Source of the DNA: Homarus americanus
Lineage: Eukaryota > Arthropoda > Malacostraca > Decapoda > Nephropidae
Direction of reading: 5' to 3'
Assembly: GCF_018991925.1 (NCBI RefSeq)
Contig: NW_024726235.1
Coordinates: forward strand, 7,792,726 to 7,856,725
Length of the DNA stretch: 64,000 bases
A program made the translations under genes and the position numbers. The notes below the pieces were generated by a model. It worked only from the letters and a program-made list of their open reading frames with translations. It was not told where the DNA came from and did not search any database. Shown in pieces: positions 1 through 13,080 of this stretch (the first letter of the stretch is position 1; each line of letters starts with the position of its first letter).

Positions 1-2648
1 TGGGTTTTAGTGATTGTAATAGTGATAGTGTGGGTTTAAGTGATTGTAATATTGATAGTGTGGGTTTAAGTGTTTGTAATATTGATAGTGTGGGTTTAAG
101 TGATTGTAATATTGATAGTGTGGGTTTTAGTTTGTAATATTGATAGTGTGGGTTTAAGTGATTGTAATATTGATAGTGTGGATTTTAGTGATTGTAATAT
201 TGATAGTGTGGGTTTAAGTGATTGTAATATTGATAGTATGGGTTTAAGTGATTGTAATATTGATGGTGTGGATTTAAGTGATTGTAATATTGATAGTGTG
301 GGTTTTAGTGATTGTAATATTGATGGTGTGGGTTTTAGTGATTGTAATATTGATAGTGTGGGATTAAGTGATTATAATATTGATAGTGTGGGTTTTAGGG
401 ATTGTAATATTGATGATGTGGGTTTAAGTGATTGCAATGTTGATAGTGTGGGTTTAAGTGATTGTAATATTGATAGTGTGGGTTTTAGTGATTGTAATAT
501 TGATGGTGTGGGTTTAAGTGATTGGAATATCGATGGTGTGGGTTTAAGTGATTGTAATATTGTTGGTGTGGGTTTAAGTGATTGTAATATTGAGTGTGGG
601 TTTAAGTGATTGTAATATTGATAGTGTAAATATGATTGTAATATTAATGGTACTATGAGATTGTACATTGATAGTGTATTTAATGATTACATTACTGAGG
701 TGTGGGCTTGCTGATTGTACATTGATATGTGGGCTTTAAGTGATTGTAATACTGATAGTGGGTTTAAGGATTGTAATATTGATATGTGGGTTTATGACGT
801 ACATTGATGTGGGTTTAAGGATTGTAATATTGATAGTGTGTGGGTTTATGACGTAATATTGATAGTGGGTTTAAGGCTTGTAATATTGATAGTGGTTTAA
901 GTGATTATAATATTGATAGTGTGGGTTTAAGTGATTGCAATATTGATAGTGTGGGTTTTAGTGATTCGAATATTGATAGTGTGGGTTTAAGTGATTGTAA
1001 TATTGATAGTGTGGGTTTAAGTGATTGTAATATTGATGGTGTGGGTTTTAGTGATTGTAATATTGATAGTGTGGGATTTAGTGATTGGAATATTGATAGT
1101 GTAGGTTTTAGTGATTGTAATATTGATAGTATGGGTTTAAGTGATTGTAATATTGTTAGTGTGGGTTTAAGTGATTGGAATATTGATGGTGTGGGTTTAA
1201 GTAATTGTAATATTGATGGTGTGGGTTTAAGTGACTGTAATATTGATGGTGTGGGTTTAAGTGATTGTAATATTGAGTGTGGGTTTAAATGATTGTAATA
1301 TTGATAGTATGGGTTTAAGTGATTGTAATATTGATGGTGTGGTTTTAAGTGATTGTAATATTGATAGTGTGGGTTTAAGTGATTGTAATATTGATGGTGT
1401 GGGTTTAAGTGATTGTAATATTGATAGTGTGGGTTTAAGTGATTGTAATATTGATGGTGTGGGTTTAAGTGATTGTAATATTGATAGTGTGGGTTTAAGT
1501 GATTATAATATTGATAGTGTGGGTTTAAGTGATTGCAATATTGATAGTGTGGGTTTTAGTGATTCGAATATTGATAGTGTGGGTTTAAGTGATTGTAATA
1601 TTGATAGTGTGGGTTTAAGTGATTGTAATATTGATGGTGTGGGTTTTAGTGATTGTAATATTGATAGTGTGGGATTTGGTGATTGGAATATTGATAGTGT
1701 AGGTTTTAGTGATTGTAATATTGATAGTATGGGTTTAAGTAATTGTAATATTGATAGTGTGGGTTTAAGTGATTGTAATATTGATGGTGTGGGTTTAAGT
1801 GACTGTAATATTGATGGTGTGGGTTTAAGTGATTGTAATATTGAGGGCTTATGATTGTATATTGATAGAAGGGCTTGCTGATTGTATATTGATAGTGTGG
1901 GTTTAAGTGATTGTAATATTGATAGTGTGGGTTTAAGTGATTGTGATATTGATAGTGTGGGTTTAAGTGATTGTAATATTGATAGTGTGGGTTTAAGTGA
2001 TTGTAATATTGATGGTGTGGGTTTAAGTGATTGTAATATTGATGGTGTGGGTTTAAGTGATTGTAATATTGATAGTGTGGGTTTAAGTGATTGTAATCTT
2101 GATGGGTAAAATAAGTGACAAAATATTGATGGGTATTACATCGTAATATTGACAGGGCTATGATTGTAATATTGATGGTGTGGGTTTATGATTGTAGGTT
2201 ATATTGGATAATGTGGGTCTGAGGACGTAATATTGATGGTGTGTTTAAGGATTGTAATATTGGTGGTGTGGGTTTAAGTGATTGCAATATTGATAGTGTG
2301 GGTTTAAGTGATTGTAATATTGATTGTGTGGGTTTAAGTGATTGTAATATTGATAGTGTGGGTTTAAGTGATTGTAATATTGGTAGTGTGGGTTATAGTG
2401 ATTGGAATATTGATAGTGTGGGTTTAAGTGATTGTAATATTGATGGTGTGGGTTTAAGTGATTGTAATATTGATAGTGTGGGTTTAAGTGATTGTAATAT
2501 TCATAGTGTGGGTTTAAGTGATTGTAATATTCATAGTGTGGGTTTTAGTGATTGTAATATTGATAGTGTGGGTTTTAGTGATTGTAATATTGATAGTGTG
2601 GGTTTTATTGATTGTAATATTGATAGTGTGGGTTTAAGTGATTGGGAA
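1..2648. repeat. 30-bp minisatellite
   Basis: Units of GGTTTAAGTGATTGTAATAT + TGATAGTGTG fill the window start, with degenerate stretches at 600-900 and 2105-2240. Because the unit is 3n, open frames reading a ten-residue repeat persist by chance. A block at 903-1140 recurs at 1501-1740, showing higher-order duplication. Confidence 0.95.
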
Positions 2649-2654
2649 ATTGAT

Positions 2655-2752
2655 AAGACATCTGGGTGGACTGCGAATTCCCTGGGATCGAACCAATGAC
2701 CTGTAGGACTGAAGGCGAGCATTGTATCCACTCACTCACCGCAAACCCCCAT
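2655..2752 (-). mobile_element. tRNA-like SINE fragment
   Basis: On the minus strand GGTTCGATCCCAGGG is a B box, preceded about 45 nt upstream by TGAGTGAGTGG, A-box-like. The segment sits exactly at the right end of the 30-bp minisatellite. The stems do not fold as a true tRNA by eye. Confidence 0.4.
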
Positions 2753-2819
2753 AAATAACACTGTGTAATATGGGTAAGCTTTTATTTGTAATTTCTTTAA
2801 GTGGTTTAATCTTTCTATA

Positions 2820-3065
2820 ATGTTTTAACCCTTCGATGATTATTATTTAACCCCTTGACAACAATGGTTTAACCTTTTGAAGACGATGGTTTAACTTTAA
2901 CCCCCGATGGCGATAGTTTAACCCTTTGATAATTATTGATGGTTCACTGAAGAGGGACAGTTTAACCCCTTTGAGGACGAAGATTTAATCCTCTCAGGTC
3001 GTTGGTTTAACCCTTTGAGGACGTTGGTTTAACCCCTTGAGGATGCTGGTTTAATCCTTTGGTGA
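2820..3065. repeat. Degenerate TGGTTTAACCC(T)TTTGA array
   Basis: Ill-kept repeats of GGTTTAACCCTTTGAGGACG type, about 23 bp apart, bridging the 30-bp minisatellite and the GAACAA satellite. Confidence 0.6.
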
Positions 3066-3084
3066 TGTGAGATAAACAAATGTA

Positions 3085-3945
3085 GAAAGCAAAACAGAAT
3101 GAGATGAAGAAGAGAAAAAGAATAGAAGAACAAGAAGAACAAAAAGTGCAAGAACAAGATCAAGAAGAACAAGAAGTGCCAAAACAAGAAAAACAAGAAC
3201 AAGAATCAGAACAAGTACAGGATCAAGAAGAACAAGAACAAGATAAACAAGAACAAGAATCAGAACAAGAAGAATAAGAACAATAAGTGCAAGAACACAA
3301 AAACAAGATCAAGAAGAATAAGAACAAGAACAAGAAAAACAAGATCAAGAAGAATAAGAACATGAAGTGCAAGAACAGTAAAAACAAGAACAACAAGAAC
3401 AACAAGAATAAGAACAAGAAGAGCAAGAACAAGAAGAGTCAGAACAAGAACAAGAAGTGCAAGAACAAGAATAAGAACAAGAAGAATAAGAACAAGACGT
3501 GCAAGAACAAAAAGAACAAGAAGAATAAGAACAAGATCAAGAAGAATAAGAAAAAGAAGTGCAAGAACAAGAATAATTAGAACAAGAAGAAGAAGAATCA
3601 GAACAAGAACAAGAAGTCAAAGAAGAAGAAGAATGAGAACTATAACAAGAAAAACAAGAACAACGAGAACAAGACCAAACGAACAAGAACAGGAATAGGA
3701 ACAAGAAGAATAAAACAAGAACATGAACAACGAGAACAAGAAAAACAAAGGAACAAGAAGAATAAAGGCAAGAACAAGGAGAGCAAAAAACAAGAACAAG
3801 ACCAAAACGAACAGGAACAAGAAGAATAAAACAAGAACACGAGGATAAAATAAAAACGATAACAAAAAGAAATACAAGAGAAGGAACTACGAAGAACAAG
3901 AATAATAAGAAAAAAAGAGAAATTACAGGAAAATAAATAAAAACT
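3085..3945. repeat. (AAGAACAAGAAGAAT)n imperfect satellite
   Basis: A/G-rich with AAGAACAAG and AAGAATAAG units, giving Lys/Asn or Leu/Phe/Ser open frames without meaning. Confidence 0.9.
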
Positions 3946-3947
3946 GA

Positions 3948-4028
3948 AGGAAGGAAGGAAGGAAGGAAAGAAGGAAGGAAAGAAGGAAGGAAGGAAGGAA
4001 GGAAAGAAGGAAGGAAGGAAGGAAGGAT
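3948..4028. repeat. (GGAA)n microsatellite
   Basis: Tetranucleotide GGAA/AGAA run of about 80 bp. Confidence 0.95.
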
Positions 4029-4159
4029 GAGAAACAACTGTCTTCTAACAATAAATTTTAACCCTTCAATTGGTCAACGCCACTCGGCTTTATTCAGCAG
4101 AGGGAACCCGGACACTAGTCGTTAATGGGAATCATGGGAAGGCAATGAAGTGGTTAATG

Positions 4160-4525
4160 ATCCGATATAGATGATGATACGATATAGTTGATGATCCGAT
4201 ATAGTTGATGATCCGATATAGCTGTTAATCCGATACGGTTTCTAGCTACAGGTGGTTTATGATCCGATATAGTTAATGATCAAATAAAGTTAATGATCCG
4301 ATATAGATGATGATCCTATATAGTTAATGATCCGATATAGATGATACGATATAGTTGATGATCCGATATAGTTGATGATCCGATATAGTTGATGATCCGA
4401 TATCGTTGATGAGCCGATCTAGTTGATGATCCGATATAGTTAATGATCCGATATAGTTAATGATCTGATATAGTTGATCCGATATAATCAATGATCCGAT
4501 ATAAGTAATGATCCGATACGTTATC
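4160..4525. repeat. 17-bp array (GATGATCCGATATAGTT)
   Basis: About 20 imperfect copies, some shortened to 13 bp. Confidence 0.9.
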
Positions 4526-4579
4526 TTGGTGTCCATCAAAAGTAAGTGTCTTTTGGTGTGCTCGTATGAAGTGATATTT

Positions 4580-5480
4580 AGGGCTTACAGGTGTGGGATA
4601 CAGGTAAAATCAACAGGTGTGGGGCTACAGGTAAGATCAACAGGTGTGGGCTACATATAAGATCAACAGGTGTGGGTAACAGGTAAGATCAACAGGTGTG
4701 GGGCTACAGGCAAGATCAACAGTGTGGGCTACATATAAGATCAACAGGTGTGGGTAACAGGTAAGATCAACAGGTGTGGGGCTACAGGTAAGATCAACAG
4801 GTGTGGGTAACAGGTAAGATCAACAGGTGTGGATAACAGGTAGGATCAACAGGTGTGGGTAACAGGTAGGATCAACAGGTGTGGGTAACAGGTAGGATCA
4901 ACAGGTGTGGGTAACAGGTAGGATCAACAGGTGTGGGTAACAGGTAGGATCAACAGGTGTGGGTAACAGGTAGGATCAACAGGTGTGGGTAACAGGTAGG
5001 ATCAACAGATGTAGGATACATTTAAGATTAACAGGTATGGGCTACAGGTAAGATCAACAGGTGTAGGCTACAGGTAAAATCAACAAGCGTGGGGCTACAG
5101 GTAAGATCAACAAGCGTGGGGCTACAGGTAGGATCAACAGGCGTGGGTAAAGGTAAGATCAACAGGTGTGGGCTACAAGTGAGATCAACACGTGTGGTCT
5201 ACAGGTAAGATACAGATGTGGGCTACAGTAAAAATCTACAGGTGTGGGCTACCGATAAGATACAGGTGTGGACTATCGATGAAATCTACAGGCGTGGGCT
5301 ACCGATAAGATACAGCTGTGGGCTGTATCCAAAATCTATACATGTGGGCTACAGTTAAGATCTACAGGTGTGGGCTATCGATAAAATCTACAGGCGTGAG
5401 TTACCGATAAGATGCAGGTGTGGGCTGTATCCAAAATCTACAGATGTGGACTACAGGTGTGTAATACAAGATCAGAATAC
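4580..5480. repeat. About 26-bp array (CAGGTAAGATCAACAGGTGT)
   Basis: More than 30 copies ending in GGGTAA or GGGCTA. The middle (4840-5010) is highly homogeneous and the right end (5220-5480) diverged. Confidence 0.9.
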
Positions 5481-5499
5481 AGGTAGAGACTACAACGTA

Positions 5500-5824
5500 T
5501 CTTAAATTCTTCCCATGATCTTTTTTTATTGTAATTTTTATTTTGTTGTATTTTGTCTCTATACTGTATGTTTGTATATAATGATTCATAAACATTGTAT
5601 CATTATTCATGTTTGTATATAATGATTCATAAGCATTGTATCATTATTCACTCATGTAACTTTTTTTTTCCGAAATAAAGTTCCCATGACATGAATTTTG
5701 TGGTTTGTTATCATCCCTTTACACACACACACACACACACACACACAAAGCATAATTATCTAACTACAGTTCACACAAATTTTCACAATGCAAGACGATG
5801 GAGGCAAAGGGCATGACCATCACA

Positions 5825-5860
<36 letters not shown>

Positions 5861-6200
5861 CACACACACATACACACATTAAACATTCACAACATTCTAC
5901 ATCGACGTGTGGAACTAAAACCAATTGACCTCCAGAAAAAAAAAATCCTGAAGACATGTCAACAAACTCTGGCACTGTGTCCTGTTCAACAACCAATGAC
6001 GTTCCCTTCCTTCCTGATCATCTTAAAAGCCTCATTGGCAACTGAGACGAGGGATGATGGGTGGGTAGGGGGGGTTTTTTTGTAATAAATTTATCTCAAT
6101 ATGGACTGGATTTAATTTGTTTTGCCTTTTATTTCAACTCTACAGATATTTATCATGAGAAAGTGTCCATAAAAACGTTCAATTGTATTACCTTCAGTGG
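5500..6200. other. AT-rich stretch without genes
   Basis: Holds (CA)n at 5721-5748, (GAAA)n at 5821-5862 and a direct duplication of TGTTTGTATATAATGATTCA (5568 and 5610). I see no gene. Confidence 0.6.
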
Positions 6201-6214
6201 TGACCAAAGTCTTA

Positions 6215-6600
6215 GGCTGTGTCACCAGGATTTAAGGATTTATCACCAAGACTCATAAACGTGTCACCAGGATTTAAGGATTTGTCATCAGGACTCATAA
6301 ACGTGTTACCAGGATTTAAGGATTTGTCACCAGGACTCATAAACGTGTCACCAGGATTTAAGGATTTGTCATCAGGACTCATAAACGTGTCACCAGGATT
6401 TAAGGATTTGTCATCAGGACTCATAAACGTGTCACCAGGATTTAAGGATTTGTCATCAGGACTCATAAACGTGTCACCAGGATTTAAGGATTTATCACCA
6501 GGACTCATAAACGTGTCACCAGCATTTATGGATGTGTCACTAAGATTTTATGCTGTGTTACCAGGATTTATGGATGTGTCACCAGGCAATAAGTCACCAA
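6215..6600. repeat. 42-bp tandem array
   Basis: About seven copies containing CACCAGGATTTAAGGATTTG, then TCATCAGGACTCATAAACGT. The unit is 3n, hence open frames on both strands (SPGFKDLSSGLINV on plus). Confidence 0.9.
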
Positions 6601-7099
6601 AATAAACAAGTGACAGTTAAATAATGAGTGTTGCGGTCCATCAGGGCAGCTTACAGTATCACGCACCTCTCAATGAAAATATATATCCAAAACAAACTAA
6701 CCAAAATTAACCTAACCCAAACTAACCAAACTAGAGAATATTCCATGATCATTAAATTGGCTATGTCAGGTTGGTTAGGTTAGGGTTTTGGTTGGTTTCT
6801 TTCGTCCGTTTTTAAAAGATGGTTTGTAATATCTTCAGTAAGTATTACATTTTGAGAGAGAGTTTATGGCGGCTGTAGGGAAGAAAACGCTGAGTAGAAC
6901 AACGTTTCGTACAGACGTTTGTAGAGAAAACGTCAAATGGACCGCGATGCTGATGTTCACCTTTATATCAAAATCAATATATTTCTTCATAACTTTCAAA
7001 CTCAACATAACATAAAATAATGGGTTCAAATAAAGAAAAACAGAACATACAGATAGCATGACTTTACTAGGAAACCTTTCTGTTGCATTTGTACAAGAT

Positions 7100-10000
7100 T
7101 AATAAAACAAATCGTATTTACAATCCAGATTTAGATATAATCCTAAAATACAATAAGTTACCTATTGCACTACACAGTTAATTAACAAACTTAAACATTG
7201 TATGTACACGGTTTGTGCTCGGCATGACCACGGGGCGCAGGGCGTGGCTCGCTCGCCTGCTCGGACGGAGGGTGGCATCACTGACCCTGGCTGACACACA
7301 TCACAAGAGTGGCACTGATTATATGGTCGGCAATACTGTGTCGGGCAGCCTGAAGATCTGTACAGATCGTTTGGCCAACCAGGGGGGGCAGCACTAATGG
7401 GTGGCATAATTCCCCGGGCGGCTTACAGGATGGCACTGTTGTGTATCAGTAGTGGAAGGAGTCATCATCCACCATGGTGACGGGCGGTGAGTGCATCCTG
7501 CGCAGGCTGCAGCACACGGTTTACCCTTGCCTTTGGCCTCACCACCAGCAGGAACTAGTGGTAGCTCCATACCTCTCTAGCTGCCGCCACCGCCGCTCAG
7601 CCCAGACTTGCCCACACCTGGCGAGCAAATGTGGTGAGGTGACGGTGAGACTACGGCCGTATGTAAAAAGTTCTGGGGCAGCGCTGCTCTGTAAAGCTTC
7701 GCTGGTCTTCCGGTAAACACTTGAGTCGTGTGTGGTGCTCGTGAGGCCACACAGTACAGTAGACTCCACCAACACGAGAAGCCATACCTTAGACTTAGAG
7801 GCCACCAGCACCGTCTGCGACCTGCAGCACGCTGCGGGGCACCGACACAGTAGAGCAGTAACATTGGAGGCCAGAGTAGAGGCCACCAACCTGTGGAGGC
7901 CACCTTCGGGGGCGGGCCACCAAGGTCCAGCAGGGCGGCGCTGGATCTCGTCCCGTCATGCCACACATCCTACCTAAGTCGCTGGGGACCTCAAAAAGCA
8001 CGGCTGTTGGGTGGGAGGGGCGACGCGACTGTTGGTGCCCCCCACCCCTCACACACCCTCCACGGCCCCTCACGACCCCCGCGAGCTTGACTGGTTAAAG
8101 CTGGCGTTACCCACGTCCGCTGACTAGTTATCCTTGCTACACCCCGTCGCTGGTGCCCCCACACCCACATCACGCCCACAACTTACTTTGGTCATCTAAC
8201 ATTAACATAAAATGAAGCACCAACACCTTTCAAAATACAATTCATACTCCTTAAAAAAATGTAAACAATATTAGCGCCTCCCAGCACGAAGAGCGAGCGG
8301 TTTCTTCGCGACAGTCGGGCGGAGGCAGGAGTGGTGGTGGTGGTGGTAGTGGGGTGGGGTGGGTGGCGCCGCCCCCAGTGAGGGACATCTCGGGTGGTAC
8401 AACAACAGCCCAGACGAACAGACCAACCATTATTGTTACAGCTACACGCACTCCTACAACGCGACATTAATAATGGCACAACAACAACTAGAAACACATC
8501 CAGTCTAATCTCTCTCAAACAGAACAAATATAATTTATAAAAGTAGTAGTAGTAGAAAAAGTTTTTTAAGGCGACATTTGTCAAATAATGCACATGAACG
8601 AGTCTCACCAGTGCAGTAAGTCTAAAATAATAATGATAATAATAATAATAATGATAATAATAATAATGACAATAATAATAATATGTAAGCCTAACAATAT
8701 CAGTAATGAACCACTGGGACGTAACAACTAAGTCATCACATTTGGTTGTGTAGAGACGCACAGCCACGCTCCACCGTTACCAATACAGTACTAGGAGCGC
8801 CGGCGTCCACTTGCTGCCCACGCCACTACACGTGCACACACCCACCCACCCCCAACACACACGCACTCACACACATACACGCCCTCGCACTCACCAATAC
8901 AACAACAGTAATATCCATTCAGGGCACCGTGTGTAAGGCACCACACAATGCAGGGTCAAGCAAGTGCAACAATAGGTGGCGTGAGAGGTGAGCGGGGGCT
9001 CAGGTATGGCGCCTTACCCACATCACCTACACACCCACCACTGGTACCCCGGACGTGGCATCAACACACTCACTTGTGGTACCACTCAAGTCATGCACCC
9101 TAACAAAGTATACACAATTATGCATGCACTGTTGAGAAAGGTTAAGCAACGACGACCCTACTGGGTGGCGGTATTGCGTGCATTGCTACAAGCTCCCGGA
9201 CGTGATCACAAGGACACACACACAGGTCCACCAGGCTCAGTGACCACACACAGGGCGGGGCTGCAGAGGGCGAGGCACGAGCATGATAACTGAGGCGGAA
9301 GGCGGCAGGTGTCAACAGAACCTGCATCACGTGATCCTGCTACACACACACACACACACGTCTTCACTCATTATTTACACCGCAGCCTCCGGCACCTCAA
9401 TTTTCCTCTAGCGACCAGCCGGTGCTCAGTGTCTTACGGCAGGGCACGAGACAGGGCTGGGCATGAGGCAGGGCAGGTTATGGGCAGGGCTGAGTCATGG
9501 TTCCGCCTCGACTGCGATTACTGGACTAACCTTTGGCACAGTCATGGCTCCACGGAGGGTCATCAAAGATTTCAACATAACGCACAGACACAAACACACC
9601 TCATGACGCAACAAATCTTACTGTCACTACTCGACAACCATTCTCACACCTCACGCTCTCGCAGCAACCATGCATGGCACTCTTTCTGGTAGGAGCCTCC
9701 TTCCCTGGGGGGCCCCCTGGTGGTCTACACTACACTTCCCTCCCACAGCCAGCAATCAAGAGCACCGTGATAAGAGGGCGCTGGGGAGGACAAGACTACT
9801 ATACATCATAACCTTACATACAGGAAGTGAACCTCTCGTGTCCTTCATCATGAAACTGCTCACTAGCAGGGTCCTCAGACCTGGCACAACCGGGTTAACT
9901 TTTTGACATGTGTGAGGCTGTGCCAACTGAAGCTACACACGGGTCATGTCTTCAACATTATATGTTCACATGACAGGCTCCGCCATTCACCACTGTGGCT

Positions 10001-11310
10001 CCACCCGCGATAAACAATCAATAGCTGACAACCTCATCTCCTTCACCTACGTAGAAGCTGAAGGCTTTAGTAAAAAAAAAAAAAAAAAAAATCATTCCCC
10101 ACCTGATAAGCTGCGCCAACTTGTTACGATTTCCCTGAACATTTCGAGGCCTCAGTTGACTCTTGTGAGGGGCAAGTGGGAGCGGTCACAACACAATACA
10201 CTCCTCATCACTGGTGAGAAATATTTAGGCAGAAACAATCCAAGGTGAGGAAGCATGTGGAGGCGCTGTTATGGAAGGCAACTTAAAAGTGTTCCTGAGG
10301 TAGGGACTCCTTGGGGAATGTGTGACGAGCAAAATAACAACATGCTTGACGTGCACAAGACAAGTTTGGAGCACACACTGGACTACCACTCTACATTAAC
10401 AAGTAATCACAATGGGTTGCAGACAGCGAGTATCACAAGCACGTGGACACAGCCGGCTTGGCCACAACACCACGTGGCAACCGCCCCCAAACACACCAAC
10501 ACCAGGGCCACACCCTCCCATTTTGAACTCTATCAACACAACTTTGTCATTCAAGGGAAAATTTAAGTGACACGAGAGGGAGAAATGTGGTCATGGTTGT
10601 GGTGTGTCAAGAGGCGGTGAGTGAGGACGGGGCGGTCCCGTGGTGGCTGGGCTCCCTGGGAGTACCTGGCCACAGAGGTACTGAGGGCACCCAGACACAG
10701 CGGGACTGCCCCGCCACGTACATCAGGGGAAACAACCACCGTCAGGGAAGTTGTAGGGCTGGCGGAGACCACCGGCACTTTACCTGGCAGCCCACCGAGG
10801 TGAATAAGGTTGTATCCCTCACCAGGATGGTGCACTGCTCCCCTTATGACAGACGTAAGTATGGTGGGCGCCACACAGGTAGTGACGGTGGTCCCGCTGC
10901 CGCTTGTACATGTATGGCACACAAGTCATCACACTGAGATCAATCTACAACATGAGGCTCTCGGGCTGGTGAAGGGCTCCAGGGAAGTTCCTCTACTCAA
11001 GTCTTCTACACTGCCAACTGTTGTTTTCTTTAACTGATACAGCAGCTACACTCACCGACACACCTGCCGGGTTAACGAGGCGAGTGTCAGCTGAGTGAAC
11101 AGAGGTGTTGTTCCCGAGCCCTTCAGTGCCCGGCAGGTGCGGCCCACATTCAGGTTCTGGGACCTGAGTGCAGCCCGCCGCCGCCGCCGTGCTGCCGCTC
11201 TCACCCGCTCACGCCCACGCCCATGTCATGCGGTTATAATCCGATGAATTGGTAGCAAGACATAGAGTTGAGGGGGCGTAGGACTGGGGTGGAGGGCAGC
11301 AGGCTCGCCC
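7100..11310 (-). other. Candidate SRF 3' UTR: unique GC-richer DNA
   Basis: Downstream of the SRF stop about 4.2 kb is mostly unique and GC-richer than the intron, with only small (CA)n, (AAT)n and poly-A runs. Near its far end on the minus strand are two Pumilio-type motifs, TGTACATA (7208-7201) and TGTAAATA (7122-7115). No AATAAA is seen on the minus strand inside the block; the first is at about 6133-6128. Many overlapping open frames here are GC-driven and share no recognisable domain. The UTR assignment is an inference. Confidence 0.35.
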
Positions 11311-11988
11311 CTACCGGGAGTGAGTGGGGATGTGGTGGTGAGGGTGATGGTGCAGGCTTGTGTAGGGAGAAGTGGGTGAGGGCGCACCCATGGGGGAGTG
11401 CGGGGGCAAAGGGGAGTGTGAGGGGAGGGGAGTCTGGGGGCCCACCAGGTGAGTATGTTGGTGCAGGCCCACGCCCGTGTGGTCTGTGTGGCCCGTATGG
11501 CCAGGCGAGGACTGTGTGAGGTGGTGGTGGTGATGGTTCATTGGGTGGGTGGAGGTGGGCGTGCTGAGGTGCGGGGTGGGCGGGGGGTGTGGGTGGTGGT
11601 ACTGGGGCTGGTGGTGATGGGTCTGGAGGGCGGCTGCGGCGGCGGCGGCGGCGGCTGCGGCGTGGTGGGAGGGCGAGGCCATGGAGCCACCCTGGTGCAT
11701 GGAGTTGATGGGCGCCGAGTACATCATCTGTCTGACCTTGTGCTCGTCCTCGTTGACGGCGTATGTGAGCTCCGTCTCCTCGAAGCCGGTGGCGGACATG
11801 CGCTGGTCGTGGTGATGGGAGACCTGGGGCGGGTCCGGGCTGTTGAGGCACGTCTGGATGAGGGCCTTGCCGGCCTCCGAGGTGATCATGGGCTGCAGCT
11901 TCCTGGTGGCGAATGTGTACACGTGCCCCGTCTCACTCGCCACCAGAAGCATCACCTGCGTCCCCGTCAGCGTCGACAGCTCATACGC
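11311..11988 (-). CDS. SRF: Serum response factor, exon 2 (second half of MADS box, SAM extension, C-terminus, stop)
   Basis: This exon follows an acceptor with a pyrimidine-rich tract ending in GTTGCAG (AG at 11990-11989). It opens with AYELSTLTGTQVMLLVASET (residues 135-154), then GHVYTFATRK and LQPMITSEAGKALIQTCLNS, that is, MADS strands plus the SAM extension used for dimerisation and cofactor binding. MSATGFEETELTY (about 198-210) is a further SRF-family signature. After that it diverges: KVRQMMYSAP, an 11-alanine run (244-254), then His/Pro/Ser/Thr-rich sequence that probably acts as the transactivation region. The stop is TAG at 11313-11311, giving a product of 359 residues, shorter than vertebrate SRF (about 508). 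Alternatively CCCG|GTAGGG next to the stop is a donor and more exons exist; RNA data would decide. The Ala run comes from a (GCN)n tract, which explains the long antisense open frames here. Confidence 0.93.
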   Translation of the reverse strand, partial: AYELSTLTGTQVMLLVASETGHVYTFATRKLQPMITSEAGKALIQTCLNSPDPPQVSHHHDQRMSATGFEETELTYAVNEDEHKVRQMMYSAPINSMHQGGSMASPSHHAAAAAAAAAAALQTHHHQPQYHHPHPPPTPHLSTPTSTHPMNHHHHHLTQSSPGHTGHTDHTGVGLHQHTHLVGPQTPLPSHSPLPPHSPMGAPSPTSPYTSLHHHPHHHIPTHSR

Positions 11989-11999
11989 CTGCAACAGAA

Positions 12000-12909
12000 G
12001 AGAACACACATAAGCTTTCTTTACCATACAAGTGCACAAAACAATACAAACAGTAAAATATATCTAAAACAACCACCCACCGGCTAACACCCAACCCAGG
12101 GACAACCATACTGGAGCTACACACTTTTGCTCCCCCACATCTGCTACCATGTCGACTACATCCTCCCACGTTCGAGCTGAGCTTTGTAAAAAAAAAAAAA
12201 AAAAAAAGGTAGATCCTCGACAACAACACGCGTCACTACCGAGAACCAGAGCGAACAGCAGCCCACGATTCTCCAGCAAGTTATACAAGGGGGTACACCA
12301 CGACCCCTCTCACCAACACCACTCAAAGAGACCAACAACAGGTGCCTGGAATTTACCCATAATTCACCTATTTTGATCCCAACATTCTGTATATGTAATA
12401 AGGTCAAACACACGTACGTTCATCAATCTTCGTCCAGCGGGTGTTGTGTCTAGCGCGGTAACATCCACCTTTGAGAGGACAAACAGACGAACGCGCCGCA
12501 GCAAATCATTACGTCCCACCTGGTCCGCGGTTAGGGGAAGAAAATCTGGTTGAGGCGACCATGTTGGAGGTGATGGCAGACACTTACTAAGATTAATGTG
12601 ATCACCTCAGACAGACGCGCGCTCGACCCCCCCCCCCAACCCCCCTCCCGATGTAGACCGCAAAAAAAAAATAAATGCGGTGTAAATACATACAATTTGT
12701 AAATTTGGTAAAAGGGTGTTAGTTAACTAGTTCCCAACAACTAATGTGCTGCAATAATGTCAGTAATATTAAGTCTGATCAATCATTCTCGAGGGAGGCA
12801 ACTGGCGCAAGTGGCTCAGTATATTAAGGCTTCTTATACGTGGCAGCCAGACCCAGGTCAATACCATTAGCTACCTGTATCCTCACATCTACCTCACCAG
12901 CACTTCTTT

Positions 12910-12943
<34 letters not shown>

Positions 12944-13031
12944 GAAAGGCAGCACCAAGAAGCTACCACAACCTACATGAACGAGGAGGAAGAATAACCT
13001 AACCTAACCCAACCATGATGATGATGACAAA

Positions 13032-13080
<49 letters not shown>

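Noticed and set aside
100..2699. Long repetitive open frames (SDCNIDSVGL-type) as a repeat protein
   Set aside because: They follow from a 30-bp, 3n tandem unit without stops, appear in several blocks and on the opposite strand too, and have no promoter or splice context.
3223..4037. Lys/Asn-rich and Leu/Phe/Ser-rich open frames
   Set aside because: Products of the AAGAACAAG satellite and (GGAA)n run.
7215..11037. Many 60-130 codon frames in the GC-rich block
   Set aside because: GC-driven, mutually overlapping on both strands, with no recognisable domain or consistent codon pattern.
11234..12087. Open frames on both strands overlapping SRF exon 2
   Set aside because: Shadows of the GC-rich SRF coding sequence; only the minus-strand frame with the MADS and SAM motifs is real.
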